A stretch of DNA of 9,143 nt from Calditrichota bacterium (GCA_030641085.1 DAOWIC010000031.1:1-9143), one strand, 5' to 3'. Numbered from the stretch's first letter, positions 1-7,449 are shown. Numbers and translations: made by a program. Notes: generated by a model from the sequence alone, not told the origin.

Positions 1-356
1 ATGCTTCAACCTTGACAATGGCCGAGGCTTCACTTGACGCCATTAAAACTGTACCGAACCCGTTCTACCTCTTTGGACCTTACGAGGCTGATCCTCGTGA
101 CAAGCAGGTTAAATTCATCAACCTGCCTGACAACTGCACCATCAGGATCTACAATCTGGGTGGTGATCTGGTGAAGACGCTTACTCACGACGAGAATTCG
201 CTCGATCCGACATCCGAGATCTGGAATTCGTTGACGACATCGAATATACCGGTAGCCTCCGGTATATACATTTACCACGTTGACGCTCCTGGTTTCGGTG
301 AGAAGATCGGCAAGATGGCCATCTTTACCGAGGTCGAAGTCCTTAACAGGTACTAA
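1..356 (+). CDS. C-terminal end of a secreted protein with a T9SS-like sorting domain (5' partial)
   Basis: The frame is open to the left edge. TTG at 12 and ATG at 18 are internal codons, not starts, so this is the last 117 or so residues of a larger protein. The visible part is almost wholly one small C-terminal domain. It begins near KTVPNPFY, continues through a beta-rich core (FINLPDNCTIRIYNLGGDLV, then a Trp-containing strand) and ends with ASGIYIYHV followed by a Lys/Gly-rich strand. This layout (VPNPF, then a strand ending in IYNxxGxLV, then W, then SGIYxY) matches the FlgD/T9SS type A-like C-terminal domains that direct secreted FCB proteins to the outer membrane and cell surface. 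The stop codon lies 19 bases before the PorV-like gene, so the two are probably co-transcribed, which supports a cargo and secretion-partner relationship. The catalytic or binding part lies off the window, so the role of the protein is unknown. Confidence 0.8.
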   Translation, partial: ASTLTMAEASLDAIKTVPNPFYLFGPYEADPRDKQVKFINLPDNCTIRIYNLGGDLVKTLTHDENSLDPTSEIWNSLTTSNIPVASGIYIYHVDAPGFGEKIGKMAIFTEVEVLNRY

Positions 357-362
357 AGAGAA

Positions 363-366
363 AGGA
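363..366 (+). promoter_or_regulatory. Ribosome binding site that decides the PorV-like start
   Basis: AGGA sits 9 bases before ATG 376. An in-frame ATG at 367 abuts this motif with no spacing, although a weaker AGAG at 357-360 could serve it. ATG 376 gives a cleaner signal peptide start (MKYRF) and is preferred. Confidence 0.5.
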
Positions 367-375
367 ATGTATGGT

Positions 376-1368
376 ATGAAATACAGATTTGTGTTACTAT
401 TACTGGTTCTTCTCGCCGTGGGCCTGACTTCGGCATACGCGGGGAACTCACAGCGTATCGGTACCGCCGGCGGCCAGGAGTTGCTGATTCCGATCGGCTC
501 TCGTGGTACCGCTATGGGTGGCGCTGTTGTGGGGAACACCTACGGTGTTGAGGCCATTTACTGGAATCCCGCCGGCTTGGCGTCCCTGGAAGGTTCAGAG
601 GCGATGTTCACGCATCTGCCTTACATAGCCGATATCGACGTTAACTTCGGCGGCATCGCCACCAGTGTTGAAGACATTGGCGTTCTTGCTTTCGCCACCA
701 AAGTCGTCTCCATCGGCGATATGGAAGAAACGACCCAGGAGTTCCCGAACGGAACCGGCCGTATCTTCAATCCGACCATGGTAGTCGCTGGTGCGTCTTT
801 TGCGCGTGAATTGACGGCTAACGTGTCGTTCGGTACCACCGTCAATTTCATCAGCGAAAACATTTTCGAGGCGAGCGCGACCGGCTTCGCATTTGATGTC
901 GGTTTCATCTATCGCCCGAGATGGCATGGACTGGCGGTCGGTATGGTGATCAAAAACTATGGCCCGACGATGCGGTTCTCCGGTAAGGGAATGAACACTG
1001 TTGACGAGGATGGTCACCAGGTTGCCGCCGAATCCAGTGCGTTTGACCTGCCCGCTTCGATCAACATCGGCGTCTCATACGACATGGTCAACGAAGGCAT
1101 GAACTATGCCGCTGTCAGCACTAACTTCCGTTCCAACAACTATTCGGAAGACCTCTGGCAGGGTGGTGTGGAATATGTCTACAATGAAATGTTCTCATTG
1201 AGAGCCGGTTATAACTTCTCCGAGCAGGATGAGTATCTCTATGGCGCTTCCTTCGGCGCCGGTCTGACGTATCCCCTGGGCGATACGAAGCTGACCTTCG
1301 ATTACTCCTGGACGGAGACCGATGTTTTTGATGCCAATCAGTACTTCACTTTGAAGATGGCATTTTAA
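376..1368 (+). CDS. PorV/PorQ-like (UPF0164 family) outer-membrane beta-barrel protein
   Basis: This is a complete 330-residue protein. Residues 1-22 are a classical signal peptide: a short basic start, a Leu/Val core, and probable cleavage after AYA. Residues 41-69 carry the family hallmark GSRGTAMGGA...YGVEAIYWNPAGLA seen in PorV/PorQ/UPF0164 proteins. The rest is alternating beta-strand sequence and ends in FTLKMAF; a C-terminal Phe is typical of outer-membrane barrels inserted by the BAM machinery. In known T9SS, PorV (LptO) binds the sorting domain of cargo at the outer membrane and delivers it to the attachment complex. In deep-branching FCB lineages this family is expanded, and individual members are not proven to do this. 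The gene directly follows one that ends in a T9SS-like sorting domain and is probably the last gene of that operon. It could instead be a general FadL-like barrel. An alternative start at 367 would add three residues. Confidence 0.85.
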   Translation: MKYRFVLLLLVLLAVGLTSAYAGNSQRIGTAGGQELLIPIGSRGTAMGGAVVGNTYGVEAIYWNPAGLASLEGSEAMFTHLPYIADIDVNFGGIATSVEDIGVLAFATKVVSIGDMEETTQEFPNGTGRIFNPTMVVAGASFARELTANVSFGTTVNFISENIFEASATGFAFDVGFIYRPRWHGLAVGMVIKNYGPTMRFSGKGMNTVDEDGHQVAAESSAFDLPASINIGVSYDMVNEGMNYAAVSTNFRSNNYSEDLWQGGVEYVYNEMFSLRAGYNFSEQDEYLYGASFGAGLTYPLGDTKLTFDYSWTETDVFDANQYFTLKMAF

Positions 1369-1387
1369 ATAGTCGGCGCTGAGAATC

Positions 1388-1426
1388 AAAAAAGGTCGGG
1401 TACTCAAGTACCCGACCTTTTCTCTT
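1388..1426. terminator. Bidirectional rho-independent terminator between convergent genes
   Basis: Bases 1390-1404 and 1407-1421 form a perfect 15-bp inverted repeat around a central CA. The core is GGTCGGGTAC/GTACCCGACC, giving a TCAA tetraloop on the + strand. The stem is followed by TTTTCTCTT on the + strand and by TTTTTT (from the A run at 1388-1393) on the - strand. It lies 20 bases after the PorV-like stop and about 36 bases after the stop of the dockerin gene coming the other way, so it can end both transcripts. Confidence 0.9.
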
Positions 1427-1456
1427 GCAGTCGCAGCTTTCTCTTTGTAAGCCCGT

Positions 1457-3268
1457 TCAAAACATAAAACCGACCAGCGTCACCATATCGTTAATATCAA
1501 TCCGGCCGCTCTCGTCTACGTCTGCGGCGTCGAGTTCAACCGGCGGCGGCCCGCTGTGGAAAAAGTAGCGCGCCAGGTAGACCATATCGGATACATCCAA
1601 TTGTCCGTCGAGGTTGGCGTCACCGCGATCGTAGCCGACCATCTCGACAGTTGCGTCAAACCGTATAGGCGTGCCGTCGGTGTAACTTCCGATCACCGAA
1701 ACCGGGTGGCTGGCGTTGCCGAACAGCGCACCGGCACTCTCCGCCAGCGCTCCGGTCGGGAAGTAAAAGCTGATAGCATCACCGTTAAAGCCGTCCGTCG
1801 GTCCGAATACAGCCGAGTCAACTGTCGTAAGTCCATCCAGACGCAGTGTGGCCGGGTCGAAATCAAGCCCCCGGATCGCCAGAGCATCATAGCCGAAAGT
1901 AAGCGAGCCGACATCAGTAGACGATTGATCGGTTTGGCGCAGATCAACGGTTGACGGTTCAACCGTCACCTTCAACGGCGATGACCAAGCCGGCGTTTCA
2001 GCATTGAGAATCTCTCTTAGTAATGCTATTGATGACAGCCGGTCACCGCCACGAGCGGCCGCCATCTTAAGCAGCAGATACTGACTGTCGCCCGGCTTGA
2101 GGCGTAGCGGTCCGATGCTGCCCATCATTCGGCTGTCGGTGTCATCGGTGTCGAGATCGCCCGTGCCGGTCACGGGATCACCGGGACACGCGTATTTGGT
2201 GCCGTTGGAAAGCGGGCTGCCGTCTATGGACAGACCCTGCATATAGTAATAGGCTTCTACCGGGGTACCCGGATCGGTGCCATTGCGGTATTTCTGGAAT
2301 GAAGTCATTCCCTGGTTCTTATAGTTGATCATGCGCCGCCCGTTGAACCAGGCAGTGTCTCCGGTCGACGGCACCACCGGGCCCTCCAGAATCTTGAAGC
2401 CGACCGCCGGAGGGTTGGGAGCGTAGTGGCTATCGTCGTTGCTGGCATTGTAACAGAAGAAAATGTCGTCAAGGGTATCACAGCCGACCAGATCATCGCC
2501 GGAACCTCCCAGGTCGGGATCCGCCCAAACGGATATATAAAGATTGTCGATTGTATTCAGGCCGTTATTGTGAAACAGGTATTTGATGAAAATAACATTC
2601 TCAAGCTGATTGGCCGGATCATCCGACGCCCACATTACCTGGCTGACCTGGATTCCGAGCGGAGTGGTGCCGCCGGCAGAATGAGTGTGGGCCCTGGGGT
2701 CGGCGTCATTGAAGATGGTCGACAGAATCTGAGTGCCGGGTATCAATGCTATACCTTCGATTGCGGTCGATACACCGGGATATACAGGCGCGTCGGACAG
2801 TTCCAGAAGCGGGTCCGGGTAGTCCGGCTCCATCACCACCGCCTCACGAACGATCATGTTAGGCTGGTCTGGATAGTAGGTGGTGCCGTTCATCGGTCCG
2901 GGCACGTATTCATCGCCGTAGGTCGCAATCGCCACGCGCAGGTCCGAGCCGACCATACCGCCCAGCCAGAGTCCGGCGGAGTAGAGCACGCAGTCATCGA
3001 GCGTTCCATCGTAAATAAATTCATTTCCGGCATAAGGGAAAAAGACCCCTCCCCCCATGCCGAAAACCCCGGCCAGGTCGTAACCGAAGATACCGTGGTT
3101 GGTCATAAACATGAGAATGTTGTTGGCGTTGATATAGGTATCATTATCAACGTTGGCGCCTGACTCGACGGCCTCAGGTGGTTGGACATCTGATGGCGGC
3201 AATGCAAGGACACTCGCGGCACACAACAGCAGAGTTGCGAGCAGAATCGGCAGGTAATACGGTCTCAT
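1457..3268 (-). CDS. Secreted 603-residue dockerin protein, smaller member of a paralogous pair
   Basis: The start ATG at 3268 is chosen for its GGGGAG ribosome site 7 bases upstream and the signal peptide that follows (MRPYY, then a Leu/Ala core, about 22 residues). Residues 36-213 form a conserved module with ILMF...GIFGYD, VLYSAGLWLGG, EYVPGPM and FNDADPRAH...PLG. Residues 226-425 form a second module with WADPDLGGSGDDLVGCDT, two Cys (263, 272), and PGDSQYLLLK. Residues 434-545 look like an Ig-type beta-sandwich (PATLRLDG...NGDAISFYFP...YTDGTPIRFDATV). Residues 548-601 are a dockerin type I pair of calcium loops: DANLDGQLDVSD and DVDESGRIDIND. The protein ends two residues later. Modules one and two are shared with the 1318-residue neighbour, where residues 51-126 align without gaps at about 45 of 76 identities. 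Similar modules occur in secreted FCB proteins, usually with a T9SS sorting domain (recalled, not searched). No catalytic motif is recognised; the function is unknown and a surface or extracellular structural or binding role is inferred. Confidence 0.85.
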   Translation of the reverse strand: MRPYYLPILLATLLLCAASVLALPPSDVQPPEAVESGANVDNDTYINANNILMFMTNHGIFGYDLAGVFGMGGGVFFPYAGNEFIYDGTLDDCVLYSAGLWLGGMVGSDLRVAIATYGDEYVPGPMNGTTYYPDQPNMIVREAVVMEPDYPDPLLELSDAPVYPGVSTAIEGIALIPGTQILSTIFNDADPRAHTHSAGGTTPLGIQVSQVMWASDDPANQLENVIFIKYLFHNNGLNTIDNLYISVWADPDLGGSGDDLVGCDTLDDIFFCYNASNDDSHYAPNPPAVGFKILEGPVVPSTGDTAWFNGRRMINYKNQGMTSFQKYRNGTDPGTPVEAYYYMQGLSIDGSPLSNGTKYACPGDPVTGTGDLDTDDTDSRMMGSIGPLRLKPGDSQYLLLKMAAARGGDRLSSIALLREILNAETPAWSSPLKVTVEPSTVDLRQTDQSSTDVGSLTFGYDALAIRGLDFDPATLRLDGLTTVDSAVFGPTDGFNGDAISFYFPTGALAESAGALFGNASHPVSVIGSYTDGTPIRFDATVEMVGYDRGDANLDGQLDVSDMVYLARYFFHSGPPPVELDAADVDESGRIDINDMVTLVGFMF

Positions 3269-3275
3269 AGGTTTA

Positions 3276-3281
3276 CTCCCC
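3276..3281 (-). promoter_or_regulatory. Ribosome binding site of the 603-residue dockerin gene
   Basis: GGGGAG on the - strand lies 7 bases before ATG 3268. It favours this start over an upstream GTG-type extension of 16 residues, which would begin inside the -10 region of the promoter and would disrupt the signal peptide. Confidence 0.75.
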
Positions 3282-3308
3282 GAGTTGAGATCGATGCGGT
3301 GTGTAATG

Positions 3309-3344
3309 TATACCAAAATATACGATAATGTCTCAAAATGTCAA
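3309..3344 (-). promoter_or_regulatory. Promoter of the 603-residue dockerin gene
   Basis: On the - strand, TTGACA (3344-3339), a 16-base spacer and TATATT (3322-3317) form a near-consensus sigma-70-type promoter. The -10 lies within GTATATTTTGGTATA, where two GTATA copies are 10 bases apart. The predicted leader is about 40 bases. The same arrangement precedes the 1318-residue paralogue. Confidence 0.7.
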
Positions 3345-3444
3345 ATGAGATAACAGAGGTGTGCGCCGGTAATCGCGTTAGATCACCGCGGATACAATCG
3401 TAACCTGTTTGTGGACAGAGCGGTAAGTATTGTTCTTATTGCAG

Positions 3445-3466
3445 AAAAACATCCGAGAAGGGATGT
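3445..3466 (-). terminator. Probable rho-independent terminator of the 1318-residue dockerin gene
   Basis: On the - strand ACATCC (3466-3461) and GGATGT (3454-3449) form a 6-bp stem with a six-base loop, followed by a T run from the A stretch 3445-3449. It starts 22 bases after the TAG stop at 3488. The stem is short and A/T-tipped, so it may be weak. Confidence 0.55.
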
Positions 3467-3487
3467 CAAACTACGCCCCGTGTGGTG

Positions 3488-6400
3488 CTATTCGCACGGC
3501 ACCGGCTCCTCGCCGCCGTGAAATGACCAGGCCGCAAAGAAGGTGATATCAGCCACGTCAACCCGACCATCACCATTGAGATCGCATTCCGGGTAGTAAT
3601 CACCGTCCTCCACGCAACCCGGTTCGTTCGGGTCACCGTGGAAAGCCCACTGTGCAAAGGCGACGATATCGGCAACATCCACCTGTCCGTCGTGGTTGAA
3701 GTCACCCCGGTTTAGACAGCAACTGGTAATCCCGACGCTCATCAGGAAGGTCAGGTTGTCCGAGCCGGAGTTTGATGTCACCAGATCGATATGCCCGTCG
3801 CCGTTGAAATCAGCCGCCGCGATACTGGTCGGTTCGCTGCCGACCTCAAAGACGGAGTCCAAAATCATCACGCCGCCACCGTCATTTCGAAAGACCGAAA
3901 CATCATCGGAGCCGTAATTGGCGGTGGCAATATCTATATCCTGGTCAGCGTCCCAGTCGGCGGCCACGATCGAGTGCGGCTCGACCCCTTCGACGGCGTA
4001 CGTTACTTGAGGGGCAAAAGTAGCATCGCCGTTGTTGATCAGAATCGATATCGAATGGGAGCTGTCGTTGGCCACGGCCAGGTCCAGATGCCCGTCGAGA
4101 TCAAAATCGGCGGCGCAGACGCTATAAGGCGCATCGCCGGTCGTATAGTATGCCGGAGATGCAAAACTCCGGCCGCCCTCGTTGAGTCGAATCGACAGAT
4201 TGTCCGAACCGGCATTGGCGGCGGCTATATCGAGCAGGCCGTCGTTATTGAAATCGGCGGCACAGACCCCACGCGGCCGAACCCCGGCGCTGTAATCGGA
4301 AAGGTCCCAGTACCACGGATGGTAGCCGCGGTTCCAGATGATGGATGTCTGGTGCAGGGTGACATTGCCCCTCAGCAAATCCAGATCGCCGTCATCGTCC
4401 AAGTCGGCTGCGACCATGGAGTAAACGTCGTACGACGGCGACAGTTCGAAGTTGTAGTCGTGGATCGTGTAGCTTGCAAAGGGTTCGCCGAAGCCCTCGT
4501 TAAGCGAGGTCGTTATCGCTTCCGCGCAGTGCTGGACCAGCGAATCGTGATAGTAGCCCAAATCAACCTTCACATTGCCCACATCGACCAGACCGTCCCC
4601 GTCCAGATCGCCGACACAGGCGGCCCGCGGGCCCAAAAGAGTTTCGGGAAGTGACAGATTCACCGCCCCGAACGAACCACCGCCGAGGTTGTAGACAATG
4701 TTCTGGTCATTCGAGTTGCAGTTGGCCGTTGTTAAATCAATGTCACCGTCGTTGTCGAGATCGGCCACGGCCACCGCCCACGGCGCCGCGCCCACCACGT
4801 CAAGGTCAAGATAACGCATGAACGTGCCCGCCGGGCCGCTTACATCGATTGTGAAGGACCAGGTGGAAACATCGAACCAGGCGCTGGCAACACGCGCCGT
4901 GACCACCTCGCCCGGGGCGAAATCGTCGTACGGATCGAAAGTGATCGAACCTGCGATATCATCATAACTCAGATTGCCCTCATGCAGGCCGCTGACACTG
5001 CCGTAAACCGTAAAGAACATGCCCTGGATGATAGTCTCGTCGGTCGTGCCGGCGAAAGTAAGGCTGATATTTTCCGAGGCCGTCACCCCGACCTGATTTC
5101 TGGCCGGCGCGAATAAGGCGAGGGAGGGGCACTCGACATCGTAAGAGTCGGTGCCGATGCTTGACGGGCTGTTGAGTATCTCCCTGAGTTTGTCCACCGA
5201 CTGCAGGTTGTCCGCACCTTGCCCCACCGCCAGTTTAATTAGAACATACTGGCTGTCGCCCGGGTTGAGATCGAACGGGCCACAACTGCCGAGCATCCGA
5301 CGGTCGCCCTCATATTCGTCGAGGTCACCGGTGGCAGTCGGCGGATCGCCCGGGAAATCGTAGACCGTACCGTTGGCCAGCGGCGAGCCATCTTCATAAA
5401 GGCCCTGCATGCAGTTGTAGACTCCGTTGTATTCATCCGGGTCCTCGGAGCCGGAAAGCCCCCTGAACGCGGTCAGACCGAGATTGGCAAAGTCGGCGAC
5501 CGTCTCGCCGTCAAACAGCGCGGTCTGCCCCGGGGAGGGCACGAGCGGGCCGTGAATGACTTTGAACCCGATCGCGGGCGGACGCGAACCGTAGTCAACG
5601 TCTGTGGCACCACCGTTGTAGCAATAGAAGATGTCGCTGAGTGTGTCGCAACCGACCAAATCGTCACCGTAGTCACCGAGGTCGGGGTCGGCCCAGATAC
5701 CGAAATAGCAGTCTTCAATCTGGTTATCGCCTCTGTTATAAAGCTTGTATCTCATGTAGATCGAAACACCCTCATGGCCGGTGGTGAATATCGGAGGCGC
5801 GGTGGCGGTGAAGGTGAAGGTATCTTCTTCGACTGTACCCGGGTTAAGGCTCAGCGTGCACTCCTCCGCGAGCATGCCAAGATCGCTGCGTTCATCCAGC
5901 CAGACAACCCACATACCATCCTGAACCGGTCCGCCGGTGCCGCCGAAGAAATCAATCGTGCCGCTCGTGCCGTCGCCGTACATGGTTCCGGTCGGATCGT
6001 AATCGGTATCCAGAATCCAGAAAAAATTGTAGCGCGTATCGCCGTTGTTAGGCAGCAGGGGATCGGCCGGATCAGCCTGAAAATGCAGATCCCACTGCTG
6101 ATTCAGGTCGTAATCACGCAGGACAACGTTGAGCTGGCGATGATTGACCGGGTCAGTGATATCCCAGGCCGTAAAAGGCACATTGTGAAAGCCGTCGAAT
6201 GTTGCACCATTTATCCCCTGATACACAAATGCTCCTTGTGTTTCGGCCGGATCGTCTACCGCGTATGGCTCGCCGATAGAATACTCACCGTCGCCGTTGA
6301 GATCGGTATAGGAGACCATCGGACGAAAAATGATGGCTACCTCTTTCATGTCCTGTGGCGCGACAGTCGTCCCCCAGGTCCAGAAATTCGGTTCGAGAAA

Positions 6401-7444
6401 GATACCGCCGTAGAGCAGATCGCCGCCGTGATTGCCGCCGGTGAACCAGCGTACCCCTCCGGTGTAGCCGTTGTCCGCCTCGGCCACCGGACTGTAATTG
6501 AGCGGATCGGCGCTGCTATAGCTGAAGTCAGCCGGCGGGCAGATGACCGTCACCCTGATGCCCTCGACCACCGGGTAGTTGCTGTCGCCGGAGAAATTGG
6601 TCTGGTTATCCAGCAGGGTAGTGCCGGTGGTGACATTGATCAGGCGCCAGATCGGGCCGAGCGTTTCGTGGATTTCGATTTCGACCCAGTAGTCGTCGCC
6701 GGTCACCTCGGCGGCCTCCACTGTTTCGACTCGGACTTCGGTCTGCGTAAAACCAGACTGGGAGACTTCTATTTCACCGGCGATGATAATGCTGTCGGCG
6801 CCGGTCTGATCAGCCGCCCAGACCGTTTGTTGGACTTCTATGCCGAGCGGCTCGGTAGAGCCTGATGAGTTGCTGTGGGCGACGGGATCGGCGTCGTTAA
6901 AGACTGCCCAGAGAGTTTGATCACCGATACGTACCGGGCGACCGAAATCGTCTACATCGGCCCCCTGATCCTCCGGCCAGCTACAGTAGTCCATAACCGG
7001 GCAATCCGGGCCGCAGAGCTTGTAGACCCGAAAATCGGGGCTGTCGTCCAGATAGCCGCCGTCGGCCATCGGTCCGGGGACATACTCGCTGGAATACTCG
7101 GTAATGGCAACGCGGGTTTCACTGTCGACCCGCCCAGCCAGCCAGAGGCCCGCAGCGTACAGGACACCGTCGTCAAGCTCGCCACCGGTGATCTGCTCCA
7201 CGCTCTGATAGGGGTAGTACGTGCCGATACTGCTTCCAAGGGTGGTGGCGGCGTCATAGCCGAAAATGCCGGTATTGCTTACGAACATGAGGATTTTATT
7301 GGCATCGATCCAGGTGGCATTGTCAATGCTGCTGGAAATGGCGGTGGTACCGCCGGTCACGTCTTTTTCCGGGGGGATCGACCGGGCTGCCAGCGCAAGC
7401 AGAGTTACCCCCAGAATCACGCAAAAAGGATACAGCTTCTTCAT
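3488..7444 (-). CDS. Secreted 1318-residue protein: conserved FCB modules, seven FG-GAP/VCBS repeats and a dockerin
   Basis: ATG 7444 has an AGGGGAG ribosome site 5 bases upstream and begins a signal peptide (MKKLYPF, hydrophobic to about residue 20). Residues 36-214 are the first module shared with the 603-residue neighbour (ILMF...GIFGYD, FNDADPVAH...EPLG). Residues about 212-556 are an insert absent from the neighbour; it contains an EF-hand-like loop (DLNGDGEYSIGE, 381-392) and PFTAWDITDPVNHRQLNV. Residues 558-765 are the second shared module (WADPDLG...DDLVGCDT, PGDSQY). Residues 779-868 resemble a bacterial Ig-like Big_5 domain. Residues 885-1240 hold seven FG-GAP/VCBS repeats with DxDxDGxxD calcium loops at 895, 946, 1014, 1064, 1113, 1163 and 1212, fitting one seven-bladed propeller. 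Residues 1246-1310 are a dockerin pair (DFNHDGQVDVAD, DLNGDGRVDVAD) flanked by Cys. There is no T9SS sorting domain and no enzyme motif. A cell-surface or extracellular binding role is inferred. Confidence 0.87.
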   Translation of the reverse strand: MKKLYPFCVILGVTLLALAARSIPPEKDVTGGTTAISSSIDNATWIDANKILMFVSNTGIFGYDAATTLGSSIGTYYPYQSVEQITGGELDDGVLYAAGLWLAGRVDSETRVAITEYSSEYVPGPMADGGYLDDSPDFRVYKLCGPDCPVMDYCSWPEDQGADVDDFGRPVRIGDQTLWAVFNDADPVAHSNSSGSTEPLGIEVQQTVWAADQTGADSIIIAGEIEVSQSGFTQTEVRVETVEAAEVTGDDYWVEIEIHETLGPIWRLINVTTGTTLLDNQTNFSGDSNYPVVEGIRVTVICPPADFSYSSADPLNYSPVAEADNGYTGGVRWFTGGNHGGDLLYGGIFLEPNFWTWGTTVAPQDMKEVAIIFRPMVSYTDLNGDGEYSIGEPYAVDDPAETQGAFVYQGINGATFDGFHNVPFTAWDITDPVNHRQLNVVLRDYDLNQQWDLHFQADPADPLLPNNGDTRYNFFWILDTDYDPTGTMYGDGTSGTIDFFGGTGGPVQDGMWVVWLDERSDLGMLAEECTLSLNPGTVEEDTFTFTATAPPIFTTGHEGVSIYMRYKLYNRGDNQIEDCYFGIWADPDLGDYGDDLVGCDTLSDIFYCYNGGATDVDYGSRPPAIGFKVIHGPLVPSPGQTALFDGETVADFANLGLTAFRGLSGSEDPDEYNGVYNCMQGLYEDGSPLANGTVYDFPGDPPTATGDLDEYEGDRRMLGSCGPFDLNPGDSQYVLIKLAVGQGADNLQSVDKLREILNSPSSIGTDSYDVECPSLALFAPARNQVGVTASENISLTFAGTTDETIIQGMFFTVYGSVSGLHEGNLSYDDIAGSITFDPYDDFAPGEVVTARVASAWFDVSTWSFTIDVSGPAGTFMRYLDLDVVGAAPWAVAVADLDNDGDIDLTTANCNSNDQNIVYNLGGGSFGAVNLSLPETLLGPRAACVGDLDGDGLVDVGNVKVDLGYYHDSLVQHCAEAITTSLNEGFGEPFASYTIHDYNFELSPSYDVYSMVAADLDDDGDLDLLRGNVTLHQTSIIWNRGYHPWYWDLSDYSAGVRPRGVCAADFNNDGLLDIAAANAGSDNLSIRLNEGGRSFASPAYYTTGDAPYSVCAADFDLDGHLDLAVANDSSHSISILINNGDATFAPQVTYAVEGVEPHSIVAADWDADQDIDIATANYGSDDVSVFRNDGGGVMILDSVFEVGSEPTSIAAADFNGDGHIDLVTSNSGSDNLTFLMSVGITSCCLNRGDFNHDGQVDVADIVAFAQWAFHGDPNEPGCVEDGDYYPECDLNGDGRVDVADITFFAAWSFHGGEEPVPCE
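3515..3709 (-). other. Dockerin type I domain of the 1318-residue protein
   Basis: Two calcium-loop repeats, DFNHDGQVDVAD and DLNGDGRVDVAD, each precede a helix with matching sequence (FAQWAFHG and FAAWSFHG), so the two halves are near copies. Positions 1, 3, 5, 9 and 12 of both loops are Asp/Asn, which predicts intact calcium binding. The linker between the halves is long and carries two Cys, with a CC pair just before the domain. Confidence 0.85.
3725..4792 (-). repeat. Seven FG-GAP/VCBS repeats, predicted beta-propeller
   Basis: Seven copies of an ADxDxDGxxD motif start at residues 895, 946, 1014, 1064, 1113, 1163 and 1212. Spacing is 49-51 residues except 68 between copies two and three, where extra sequence is inserted. 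Copies four to seven add a recurring SDxxSxxxN strand. In copy six the loop reads DWDADQDID, with Gln replacing the usual Gly. Integrin alpha-type FG-GAP propellers have seven blades, so this is a full set. Confidence 0.8.
5777..6811 (-). other. Inserted block of about 345 residues absent from the paralogue
   Basis: Before this block the two paralogues share PLGIxVxQxxWA; after it they resume with the second module (IYMRYKLYN against IFIKYLFHN). The 603-residue protein has only about 14 residues in between. The block is rich in Gly, Asp and aromatics and contains an EF-hand-like loop. Its closing GHEGVSIYMRY region restores the shared fold. The exact borders are uncertain by about 10 residues. 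Confidence 0.7.
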
Positions 7445-7449
7445 TTTAT

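Noticed and set aside
280..375. Upstream extension of the PorV-like gene into the preceding gene
   Set aside because: It overlaps the sorting-domain gene in another frame and would hide a clear signal peptide.
3367..3388. Possible stem-loop in the intergenic region (CGGTAATC / GATCACCG)
   Set aside because: The stem is only 8 bp and needs a G-U pair on the - strand. It lies upstream of a promoter with no T run, and nothing links it to a riboswitch or small RNA.
3345..3444. Candidate small gene or RNA between the two dockerin genes
   Set aside because: No open frame with a ribosome site and no conserved RNA pattern is visible. The stretch is explained as the space between a terminator and a promoter.
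3725..4792. Recurrent short DNA strings such as GTTGAAATCGGCGGC, considered as a nucleotide repeat array
   Set aside because: They are the codons of the repeated DFNxDG/ADF protein motif, diverge at third positions, and are explained by the FG-GAP repeats.
5552..6865. Long + strand open frame (437 codons) opposite the 1318-residue gene, with similar frames at 3791-4654, 2426-3163 and 6875-7543
   Set aside because: They are antisense to well-supported domain-bearing genes, have no ribosome site or signal peptide, and their translations have low-complexity Val/Ile/Arg/Gly composition typical of antisense frames in GC-rich coding sequence.
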